A DNA stretch of 64,000 nucleotides from Bacteroidales bacterium (GTDB lineage Bacteria > Bacteroidota > Bacteroidia > Bacteroidales > JAIOZK01): the NCBI GenBank assembly GCA_021740625.1, contig JAIOZK010000002.1, positions 251,186 through 315,185 of the forward strand. The letters run 5' to 3'. A model generated the notes under the pieces. The model had not been told where the DNA came from. It worked only from the letters and a program-made list of their open reading frames with translations, and made no database searches. Shown here piece after piece: positions 43,388-51,240 of the stretch (position 1 is its first letter; each line of letters starts with the position of its first letter). The position numbers and the translations under genes are program-made.

Positions 43388-46086
43388 GTTTCGTGATCAC
43401 TCCAAACAATTATGCAGATGACTATGATTGGGCTGTTTACGATTTGACAAATGCCAGATGTGAGGATATCTACAATCAGGTTGCACAGTTGCAGGTGAGT
43501 TGTAATTATTCTGGAGATGATGGTCCTACTGGACCAAATGGCCAGGGAAGTTCGAATTGCCATGGTGCCGGACCAGGAGCATTTAATGCGCTCATTCCGG
43601 TTAGTGAAGGCGAAACCTATGTGATCAATATTAGTAATTTCTCCAGCACACAATATGGCTATACCCTTGATTTCACCCCATCCACGGCGCAGGTATACGA
43701 TAATGTGCGCCCGGAAATAAATCATGTTTATGGTGAGGATGTCATCTGTGGCTCTGAACAGGTCGATATAATTTTTACGGAAAAAGTACAATGTGAAACC
43801 ATTTCAGCCGATGATTTTCAGATCTTCGGACCAAATGGTGAACACGAAGTTACGGATGTATACGGTTCTACATGCGCACTGGGTGGTGAGATGGAAAACC
43901 GTTACAGCCTTACAGTGGATCCCCCCTTTACCAATAGTGGTGATTATGATTTGAAAATCAAGCTTTTCAGTGGTATCAAAGATGCCTGTGAGAACGTGGC
44001 ACTGGCCATGACCTATCCTTTTACCCTCGACCTGAATGCACCCGAGGTGGATGACTCCGGCATGGAAATATCTCCCGCCACCTGCGGACAATCCAATGGT
44101 TCCATTACGGGATTGCAAGTTAGTGGGAACGGACCTTTTGCCTATGAGTGGCAGGATAGTGATGGTACGGTGGTGGGAACTGAACTTGATCTGACCGGGG
44201 TGCTTGCCGGGGAATATATCCTCTACATTGCCGACCCCAATGGTTGCGAAGGCATTGGCGGACCGTACACCGTGCAGAATGAAGGCGCGCCCGAGGTGGA
44301 TGAAAACAACCTGTCAATCAGCGCCAACGAATGCAACCAAACAAATGGAAGCATTACCGGACTTGTTATTACTGGCAGTGAACCCTTTACTTTTACCTGG
44401 CTTGATGAAGATGATAATGTTGTGGGGAGTGATCTGGATATTACCGGCCTGCCAGGTGGAGTTTATACCCTTGAAATCGTGGATGCAAATGATTGCGAAA
44501 GTTTTGCCGGACCCTATACCGTTGACAGTTTTCCCGCACCCGATGTATTCGACGACAATATTGATATTGCCGAAGCCCATTGTGATCAGGCAGACGGCTC
44601 CATTACCGGAATGGATGTGCTGGGGACCGAGCCCCTGGAGTATACATGGTATGATGATCAGGGCAATGTGGTATCCAGCGAGATCGACTTGCTGGATGTC
44701 GTTGCCGGTTCCTATACATTTGAAGCATCCGATGAGATCGGTTGTATGACTGAGACGGGCCCGTATGTCATTGAGAATATTGGTGGTCCCGAGCTTGACC
44801 AGGATAATGTACTTATTGAAAATGCCAGTTGCCTGGAAGAAAATGCAAGCATCAGTGGTATCCTGGTATCCGCAGCTTCCCCATACGAGGTAGAATGGCT
44901 GGACGAAAATTCGAATGTGGTGGGCACCGATGATGACCTTTCTGGCATTGGCCCCGGATCCTACACCATGGTAGTGACTGATGAGGCAGGATGTGAATCT
45001 CTTGCAGGTCCGTTTACCGTGGAGAATGTTGGCGGGGTGGTAATTGAAGATTTTATATTCAACGATGCTACATGCCAGTTGGACAATGGCTATGTTGAGA
45101 TCAATACAACAGGCGGATATGGGAACAAAAGTTTTTCCGCTGACAGTGTCAACTGGCAGAGCAACAGTGTTTTCGAAACATTGTCACCCGGGATTTATCA
45201 TTTTTATGTGAGGGATGACTATGGTTGTGTAACAGCTTACGAAGGAAATCCTGTTGAACTGACCAATGTGGGAGATTCCGTACATGCCGAAATACTGGGT
45301 ACACCGGAGATTTGTTCAGGAGAAGACTTGCAGTTGGAAGCTGATAACAATGGTACATTTGATTTCAACTGGTGGGGACCATCCGGTTTTCAAAGTAATG
45401 ATAGAACAGTTGTTTTAAATGATGTGCAACCGGCCAATTCCGGTTTGTATGCGGTGGAAGTAACCAACCCCGAGGATGATTGTTCCGATACCGCCTACCT
45501 GGATGTTTATGTGATAGAAAGTTTTGCCATACAGGCAGATGTTACGGCAAGTAAAACGGAGGTATATCCCGGTGAAAGCATTACATTCACAGCTCACCCG
45601 GTCGGAAACGGAACAAATCCTGTTTTCGAATGGAGGATCAATGATGTTGTTTTTCAAAGTGGTTCGGATTCCGTATTTATCACCTCAGAGATCATCAGCA
45701 ACTCGACGGTCACCTGCTGGATGTATGTGGATGAATCCTGTGCCTATCCCAATCCCGTTGAATCCAATGAAGTGGAGATAAAAGTTGTGGATGTCATATT
45801 TTATCTCCCCAATTCCTTTAAACCAGGAAGCCAGCGTGGAAATGATGTTTTCACCGTGATCACGAACCTGGAGGTCATCCCGGATTACAAAATGCTGATC
45901 TACAGCAAATGGGGCCAGGTGATCTTTGAATCAGATGATATGGACCAGGGCTGGGATGGAATGATTGACGGTAAACCTGCTCCGGCTGGTGTTTACGTTT
46001 GGACTGTCAATTATACTGTTTATTCCGACAATAGCGGTCAGGGCGAGGAAAAGATCAGGAAAGGAACCGTAACGCTTGTAAGGTAA
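43381..46086 (+). CDS. Main body of the frameshifted SprB-repeat protein with T9SS type B sorting domain
   Basis: This 901-residue continuation has no convincing start of its own. It contains the rest of the N-terminal domain (DDYDWAVYDLTNARCEDI) and an Ig-like domain (VICGSEQVDIIFTEKVQC). Then come four clear SprB-type repeats of about 85 residues (pattern NGSITGL...W.D..G..VG...L..G.Y.L...D..GC...GPY) and a divergent fifth. Two more Ig/PKD-like domains follow, then the type B (gliding-motility-associated) C-terminal domain with FYLPNSFKPGSQRGNDVF, YSKWGQVIFES and WDGMIDGKPAPAGVYVW. The type B domain directs T9SS export and often surface attachment. Its paralogue at 47723 has one repeat fewer. 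Confidence 0.78.
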   Translation, partial: NIGFVITPNNYADDYDWAVYDLTNARCEDIYNQVAQLQVSCNYSGDDGPTGPNGQGSSNCHGAGPGAFNALIPVSEGETYVINISNFSSTQYGYTLDFTPSTAQVYDNVRPEINHVYGEDVICGSEQVDIIFTEKVQCETISADDFQIFGPNGEHEVTDVYGSTCALGGEMENRYSLTVDPPFTNSGDYDLKIKLFSGIKDACENVALAMTYPFTLDLNAPEVDDSGMEISPATCGQSNGSITGLQVSGNGPFAYEWQDSDGTVVGTELDLTGVLAGEYILYIADPNGCEGIGGPYTVQNEGAPEVDENNLSISANECNQTNGSITGLVITGSEPFTFTWLDEDDNVVGSDLDITGLPGGVYTLEIVDANDCESFAGPYTVDSFPAPDVFDDNIDIAEAHCDQADGSITGMDVLGTEPLEYTWYDDQGNVVSSEIDLLDVVAGSYTFEASDEIGCMTETGPYVIENIGGPELDQDNVLIENASCLEENASISGILVSAASPYEVEWLDENSNVVGTDDDLSGIGPGSYTMVVTDEAGCESLAGPFTVENVGGVVIEDFIFNDATCQLDNGYVEINTTGGYGNKSFSADSVNWQSNSVFETLSPGIYHFYVRDDYGCVTAYEGNPVELTNVGDSVHAEILGTPEICSGEDLQLEADNNGTFDFNWWGPSGFQSNDRTVVLNDVQPANSGLYAVEVTNPEDDCSDTAYLDVYVIESFAIQADVTASKTEVYPGESITFTAHPVGNGTNPVFEWRINDVVFQSGSDSVFITSEIISNSTVTCWMYVDESCAYPNPVESNEVEIKVVDVIFYLPNSFKPGSQRGNDVFTVITNLEVIPDYKMLIYSKWGQVIFESDDMDQGWDGMIDGKPAPAGVYVWTVNYTVYSDNSGQGEEKIRKGTVTLVR

Positions 46087-46094
46087 GGAAATGT

Positions 46095-46160
46095 TAGTTA
46101 TGAGTTATGAGTTTTGAATTCAGCAAAACTCATAACTCAAAACTCTCCCGAAAGCTTTCG
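46095..46160. repeat. Inverted 7-bp arrays forming a 16-pair hairpin, followed by a 16-base palindrome
   Basis: ATGAGTT-type heptamers (46095-46120) are followed by their complement AACTCAT-type heptamers (46124-46145). Positions 46101-46116 pair perfectly with 46124-46139 around AATTCAG. Then CCCGAAAGCTTTCGGG (46147-46162) is a perfect palindrome. The structure lies between two convergent stop codons and may end transcription in both directions, though T-runs are weak. Confidence 0.65.
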
Positions 46161-46181
46161 GGAGCAAAACTCAAAATATTT

Positions 46182-47450
46182 TCATTGATTCTGCAGGCAT
46201 CTTAGCGACATTGCCATGTTTTTATTATAATGATTGCGGTATATCTTGTCGTTATCACTAAAAATAAATCTTACATAAGCATTGCTGGTATTGGAAGTGG
46301 ATTGATTGCTGGTGAAAAATGCACCCTGGGTCATCAGATTCAAAAACTGGGAACCTGAAGATTTGTATCCTCCCATCAAGGCTGAGAAACCTGATGAACC
46401 ACCTTCTCTGAGCTTTGCAGCTTCATCTGTGCCACGATAACCGGAGGAAGTGGCATCTTCATAACTCATGCCCAGTTCCATTTCCAGCATCATCCATTCA
46501 ACATCCGTAGGGACATGCCATCCATCGGGGCAAATGCCCTGTGCTCCTTCTTCTGTGGTGTATTGCATTAGTTCATTCCAATTGTATAAACCGCCATATT
46601 CATCGCAATTGACTTCATTGTTTTCATAACAGTATTTTTCAATATTTCCGTCATCAGAAGTGTTTTGTGATCCATTGATCCTGCTACCAATATTCAGGTT
46701 TTCGGCCATCCAGCATTGGTCACCGATTTCTATGGCATGGTATTCCTGCCCGTCGCGCGGATCCACGAATGTTTCCGGGCATCCTGCCGGGGCTTCCACA
46801 ACATTGACCAGGGTGCTGGCTGTGCTGCTGATATTGTCTCCGTCTTTTACTTCTAAAGTGGCATTGAATTCGCCGGCAGTTGTATAAGTATGACTGGAGA
46901 TTTTAGATGTTGAATAATCTGAATCCCAGCTTCCGTTCCCGTCATAATCCCAGCGGACCAGGAGGTCCTCAGTTGGTGTCTGTTCATCTGAACTTCCCGA
47001 AGCATCAAATTCAAAAAGGGTTTCGGTATTGCCAGAAGCAGGTGTTACCAGGATGGAAGCTGTGGGGGCACCTGCCGAAACAGTTACGCTTTGGCTGGTC
47101 TCATCCGTGTTTTTATCAGTATCCTGAACCACCAGTTTTGCCTCGAAAGTGCCGGTTGAAGCATACTGATGTGTTGCAGTCTTATTGTCGGAATATTCGG
47201 TGTCCCAGATGCCATCACCGTTGAAATCCCAGCGTACCATAAGTTCCTGGTCAGCCGTTTCCGGATCATGACTGGCGGAGGCGTCAAATGTAAAGCTTGT
47301 TTGCAATCCTCCTGATGATGGATTGACCGAAAAAGCAGCAGTAGGATTGTTGTTTGCAGGTTCTTCAGTATTGTCATCTTTGCTGCACTGGTTGAATAAT
47401 GATATCATCAACAGGGCGATCAATATCAGTCCGCTTGTTTTTTTTGTCAT
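46182..47450 (-). CDS. Lipoprotein with two PKD domains and a FISUMP domain
   Basis: This is a predicted surface lipoprotein (422 residues) with lipobox SLFNQC near residue 20. Two PKD-like domains follow (PTAAFSVNPSSGG with VRWDFNGDG, and PTASILVTPASGN with VRWDYDGNG). The C-terminal half is the Fibrobacter succinogenes major paralogous (FISUMP) domain: VDPRDGQEYHAIEIGDQCWM, AENLNIGSRI, YGGLYNWNELMQY, CPDGWHVPTDVEWMMLE and a final AMSLRCL. FISUMP proteins are numerous in Bacteroidetes and of unknown function, probably glycan- or surface-binding. The ATG at 47450 begins the lipoprotein signal; longer readings are less likely. It is inverted between two paralogous SprB-repeat genes. Confidence 0.85.
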   Translation of the reverse strand: MTKKTSGLILIALLMISLFNQCSKDDNTEEPANNNPTAAFSVNPSSGGLQTSFTFDASASHDPETADQELMVRWDFNGDGIWDTEYSDNKTATHQYASTGTFEAKLVVQDTDKNTDETSQSVTVSAGAPTASILVTPASGNTETLFEFDASGSSDEQTPTEDLLVRWDYDGNGSWDSDYSTSKISSHTYTTAGEFNATLEVKDGDNISSTASTLVNVVEAPAGCPETFVDPRDGQEYHAIEIGDQCWMAENLNIGSRINGSQNTSDDGNIEKYCYENNEVNCDEYGGLYNWNELMQYTTEEGAQGICPDGWHVPTDVEWMMLEMELGMSYEDATSSGYRGTDEAAKLREGGSSGFSALMGGYKSSGSQFLNLMTQGAFFTSNQSTSNTSNAYVRFIFSDNDKIYRNHYNKNMAMSLRCLQNQ

Positions 47451-47722
47451 GTTTTTATTGCTTTCAATTGAATGTTTGCGAAAATATAAAAAATCAGGCT
47501 GCAAGCTTAATAAAAATTTGCATGCAGTAATGTTTTTCTGATAGAAGAACCCCATAACCTCAGATGTGCTGGCAATTGATGATTCAAGGAAATTAACATT
47601 GTGTAATATTTCTCACTTTTCAGTGAATCTCGTATGAAATATTTGTAAAGTTTCATGAAGCTTCTTACTTTTATGATTTGAATATGTGTTCAAGTGCAGG
47701 AGTGTAAACGAATCAGTGAAAA

Positions 47723-50497
47723 ATGAAATCTAAATTTCTTAGCCCATTTTTATCAGGCTTTTTTTTATTAGCCTTCATAGCGAATAATGTTAAAGCACAG
47801 GAGCCTACTGAACAGGATTGTCTTGGTGCCATTACTGTATGCCAGGATATTTATGTCGAACCCAATGTTTTCAGTGGTACTGGCAATTACCAGAATGAAA
47901 TACCGGTCTGCCAGCCATGTGATCAGTGTTGTCCTGATAATTGTATAGATGGTGAGCAAAACAGTGTCTGGTATCGTTTTACGGTGCAGGAATCAGGAGA
48001 TCTCGTACTTTCCATAGATCCCAATGCACCCTCTGATGATTACGACTGGGTGTTGTATGATATGACCTTTCACAGGTGTGAAGATTTGCCCGAAAAGGCC
48101 TCACAAATGCAGATTAGTTGTAATGCTGCAGGTGGTGCAGGTTACCAGGGAGAAACCGGAATAGATTCAAATATGGGCGGTGTTGTTAATTGCAACAATT
48201 GCGGAGAAACCAATAAATGGAATGCAAATTTGCCAGTGTTGGCGGGTAGAACCTACGTGCTGAGTATTAATAACTGGGCAGGAGCAGGGGCGCAAAGTGG
48301 CTTTACACTTGATTTTAGCGCTTCTACTGCCGTGATTTATGATGATGTGAGACCTGAGTTTATGAATGTGATTGCCAGTCCGATCATTTGCGGAGATACC
48401 AGCTTCAGATTTAACTTTACCGAGGTCGTTAAATGTGTTACTGTTACTGAAAATTCACTGAAACTGAGTGGCCCTGAGGAGGAACATGATATTGTTCATG
48501 TTACTGGTCCTGCCTGTGAAGTGGGAGCTGAGATGGAAAGGACTTACAAAGTAACTGTCGATCCTCCCTTTACAGTGAATGGAGATTATACCCTTGAAAT
48601 TGTTCCTTTTTCATCAATCTCAGATGCCTGTGATAATGTAGCATTGCCTCAGGAAATAACCTTCACAGTCGATTTGGGTGCTCCCGAAATTGACTCCACC
48701 AACAGCAGTGTTGCAAATGCAACCTGTGGAGAGGACAATGGTTTTATCACCGGCCTGGAAATCAGTGGCAACGGACCTCCTTATTTTTACTATTGGGTAA
48801 ATGAAACACAGGATACTGTTGGTTATGACCTGGACCTGACAAATGTTGCTTCCGGGCAATATACTTTATACGTTGAAGATGAGGTCGGTTGTGCCGGATC
48901 CAGCGGACCTTATTCTATCATGAATGAGGGCGCTCCGCTTGTTGATGATGTCGCACTGCAAACTGTCAATGATACATGCGAGGCAAATATGGGAAGCATC
49001 ACTGGTTTGGAAATATCGGGCACCGAACCGATAACTTATGAATGGGTGGATGAAAGCGGCCAACCGGTAGGTGATACAACCTATTTAACAGGCCTTTCCG
49101 GCGGTGAATATACCTTAATCATTACGGATGCTAACGATTGCCAGGCAACTTATGGTCCCGTTGAAATTTTATCGCTGCCTGCCCCGCAACTGGATGTTTC
49201 GAATGTTGTTGTTAAAAATGCCAGTTGCGAACTACAAAACGGATCTATTAGCGGGATTGAGGTTTTCAGTCAGTATGAGCTGAGCTTCGACTGGCGGGAT
49301 GAAAACAACAATCCCCTGGGAATTGATTCTGCCGAAATTCATGCCCTTCTGCCTGGAGTATATTCGCTGAGTATCATGGATGAACATGGATGCACTGTGA
49401 ATGCCGGCCCTTATGAGATCATAAATGAGGGTGGTTTGCAAATCGAAAACGTTTCAAGCGATGATGCTACCTGCGAAAACGATAATGCAAGCATTCAGAT
49501 ATCAGTGAGCACTTTTGAGGATGCAGGCATAGTAGAATATTCTATCAACGATAGCCTGAGCTGGCAGAGTGATAGTATTTTCGAGAACCTGGCACCGGGA
49601 ACTTATCACATCATCGTCAGGGATCAGTTTGCTTGTTATGATGAATATGGAGAGAACCCGGTCATCATTGAGAACAAAGGAGAGGTTTTTCAGATCACTG
49701 CAGAAGGTGACACGCCTCTTTGCAGTGGAGATGACCTGCAGCTTTTTGTGCCCGAGAATATCAGCGGTCTTGGCTACCAGTGGTCGGGCCCTGATGGCTT
49801 TTCAAGTCCGGAAAAAGATCCTTTGATCCAGAATGTTGAAATGGCCAATGCAGGAATTTATACTGTTATTGCAACCGATACAAGCTATGGATGCGCCGAC
49901 ACTACCAGTGTTGAGATCCAGGTGGAAGAAAGCTTCCTCATGTCTGTTGATCTGACGGTTTCAAAAAATTCCATTTATCCTGGTGAAGAGATCACTTTTA
50001 CAGCAAGCTCCGCACATGCTAATGCCGAAGTTTATTATGTCTGGTACATCGATGGTGTGGAAGTGCAGAGTGGCGCCGACAGCACGCTGACCACCACGGA
50101 CATCCTTGCCAATGCAGTCGTTTATTGTGAAATGCATACCGACGCCAATTGTGCGGACCCCAATCCGGCTCTGTCCAATGAAGTAGAGGTCAGTATTTAT
50201 GACATACGTTTTTACCTCCCCAATTCATTCAATCCTTCCAGCACGCAGGGAAACGATGTTTTCAGGATCATCACACAGGCGGAGGCCATCCCCGGGCTGG
50301 AATTTTACATCTTCGACCGCTGGGGACAAAAAATATTTGAGTCAAACGACAAGGATGTTGGCTGGGATGGTACGATCAGGGGCAAGCCGGCCCCCGAAGG
50401 CGTTTATATCTGGTTGCTCAAGTATGAAGTTTTTACCGATGAAAGCCCGGATGGAAAAGAGGAGAGTAAGAAAGGTACGGTGATGTTGGTGCGGTAG
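47723..50497 (+). CDS. SprB-repeat exported protein with T9SS type B sorting domain
   Basis: This is an intact 924-residue paralogue of the broken protein at 43103-46086. The signal peptide (FLSGFFLLAFIANNVKA) is followed by the Cys-rich N-terminal domain (DCLGAITVCQDIYVEPN, SVWYRFTVQESG, DDYDWVLYDM; residues about 27-220). An Ig-like domain (SPIICGDTSFRFNFTEVVKC) comes next, then three SprB-type repeats (residues about 320-573) and one divergent repeat (574-655). Two Ig/PKD-like domains follow. The type B sorting domain, from about residue 832, has FYLPNSFNPSSTQGNDVF, FDRWGQKIFES, WDGTIRGKPAPEGVYIW and KKGTVMLVR. Proteins of this type are surface adhesins, some used in gliding. No gliding-machinery gene is in the window. 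Confidence 0.88.
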   Translation: MKSKFLSPFLSGFFLLAFIANNVKAQEPTEQDCLGAITVCQDIYVEPNVFSGTGNYQNEIPVCQPCDQCCPDNCIDGEQNSVWYRFTVQESGDLVLSIDPNAPSDDYDWVLYDMTFHRCEDLPEKASQMQISCNAAGGAGYQGETGIDSNMGGVVNCNNCGETNKWNANLPVLAGRTYVLSINNWAGAGAQSGFTLDFSASTAVIYDDVRPEFMNVIASPIICGDTSFRFNFTEVVKCVTVTENSLKLSGPEEEHDIVHVTGPACEVGAEMERTYKVTVDPPFTVNGDYTLEIVPFSSISDACDNVALPQEITFTVDLGAPEIDSTNSSVANATCGEDNGFITGLEISGNGPPYFYYWVNETQDTVGYDLDLTNVASGQYTLYVEDEVGCAGSSGPYSIMNEGAPLVDDVALQTVNDTCEANMGSITGLEISGTEPITYEWVDESGQPVGDTTYLTGLSGGEYTLIITDANDCQATYGPVEILSLPAPQLDVSNVVVKNASCELQNGSISGIEVFSQYELSFDWRDENNNPLGIDSAEIHALLPGVYSLSIMDEHGCTVNAGPYEIINEGGLQIENVSSDDATCENDNASIQISVSTFEDAGIVEYSINDSLSWQSDSIFENLAPGTYHIIVRDQFACYDEYGENPVIIENKGEVFQITAEGDTPLCSGDDLQLFVPENISGLGYQWSGPDGFSSPEKDPLIQNVEMANAGIYTVIATDTSYGCADTTSVEIQVEESFLMSVDLTVSKNSIYPGEEITFTASSAHANAEVYYVWYIDGVEVQSGADSTLTTTDILANAVVYCEMHTDANCADPNPALSNEVEVSIYDIRFYLPNSFNPSSTQGNDVFRIITQAEAIPGLEFYIFDRWGQKIFESNDKDVGWDGTIRGKPAPEGVYIWLLKYEVFTDESPDGKEESKKGTVMLVR

Positions 50498-50499
50498 AA

Positions 50500-50526
50500 A
50501 TTGGTTTGGTGTTTGGTGTTGGTTAA
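50500..50526 (+). repeat. Short 7-bp repeat (TGGTGTT)2 after a stop codon
   Basis: TTGGTT, two TGGTGTT units and GGTTAAT follow within 30 bases of the stop codon of the SprB-repeat gene. It is shorter and weaker than the other 7-bp arrays. Confidence 0.4.
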
Positions 50527-50546
50527 TGCCTAAATAAGCTTGACTC

Positions 50547-50620
50547 GCTGGCGCGTGTTTGCAACGCGTGCCAATCATAATTATAGTAGAAACGGTCACG
50601 CGTCACAGACCCGCGCCAGC
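50547..50620. repeat. Long imperfect inverted repeat next to the toxin-antitoxin pair
   Basis: GCTGGCGCG (50547-50555) pairs with CGCGCCAGC (50612-50620), and ACGCGTG (50564-50570) pairs with CACGCGT (50597-50603). The roughly 24-base arms have a few mismatches and flank an AT-rich 26-base loop. The element is GC-rich compared with its surroundings and resembles a dispersed intergenic element. Confidence 0.6.
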
Positions 50621-50631
50621 AAGGGGGATTA

Positions 50632-50967
50632 TCACTTTACAATTCCGGAAATCTTTAATAAAAAATCCAATTCATGATCTTCAATAGATTCTTTATTTGA
50701 TTTATCATAGATTGACAGCAAATAAACAATCTGTTTTTGAATTGTAAGATAGGTTATTAACCTGCCCCCACCACTTTTACCTTTGCCTTTTGAAGTGATT
50801 GAAACCCTAATTTTATAGCAATTTCTGCCAAGAGAAATTCCTTGTTTTGGCGACAATTCAAGTTGGTTAACGATTTGAAGAATATCATTCTTAAGTGATG
50901 GATATTTTTTATGAAGCTTCTTAAACTCTTTTCTGAAATTATCGGTAACAAGTACATTATACTTCAT
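50632..50967 (-). CDS. RelE/ParE superfamily toxin
   Basis: This is a predicted type II toxin (111 residues) of the RelE/ParE fold. It shows DNFRKEFKKLHKKYPSLKND at the N-terminus, GRNCYKIRVSITSKGKGKSGG in the core strand and VYLLSIYDKSNKESI near the C-terminus, a pattern of RelE-like mRNA interferases. The GKGKSGGGRLITY segment resembles a known subgroup of RelE/ParE proteins. Its gene overlaps the antitoxin gene by 11 bases, with the antitoxin first, which is the usual order. Whether it cuts mRNA or acts on gyrase cannot be told. Confidence 0.82.
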   Translation of the reverse strand: MKYNVLVTDNFRKEFKKLHKKYPSLKNDILQIVNQLELSPKQGISLGRNCYKIRVSITSKGKGKSGGGRLITYLTIQKQIVYLLSIYDKSNKESIEDHELDFLLKISGIVK

Positions 50968-51166
50968 CTAAAAACTCTTTAGCTGTTGGTAGATAGATTT
51001 TTCCATCTAAATGCTCGTTAACCTGGTTTATAGCCTCATTTAGGCCATCTGTATACTCCTTTTGCCTGGGGCTGAGCTTCTTAACCTTTTTAAAACCAAG
51101 GTTTTTGAATAGCTCCATAAAAAAATCAAATTTACCATCGGGTATATCAATTACGACTCTTTGCAT
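50957..51166 (-). CDS. Antitoxin partner of the RelE/ParE-type toxin
   Basis: This small protein (69 residues) is directly upstream of the toxin gene and overlaps it by 11 bases. The N-terminal strand RVVIDIPDGKFDFFMELFKN and a central helix GLNEAINQVNEHLDG are like the uncharacterised antitoxins paired with RelE-like toxins in Bacteroidetes. The C-terminal AKEFLDEV likely wraps the toxin. It probably binds the toxin and represses its own promoter; no DNA-binding motif is obvious. Confidence 0.75.
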   Translation of the reverse strand: MQRVVIDIPDGKFDFFMELFKNLGFKKVKKLSPRQKEYTDGLNEAINQVNEHLDGKIYLPTAKEFLDEV

Positions 51167-51209
51167 GTTTACTCTTTTTTATTCTAAACGAAATTACAAA
51201 ATTTCCTTG

Positions 51210-51217
51210 TAGTTTTG
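51210..51217 (+). promoter_or_regulatory. -7 promoter element of tex
   Basis: TAGTTTTG matches TAnnTTTG and predicts a start about 17 bases before the ATG at 51241. No clear -33 element is seen. Confidence 0.4.
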
Positions 51218-51240
51218 AACCTCAAAATTCATGCTGAATT

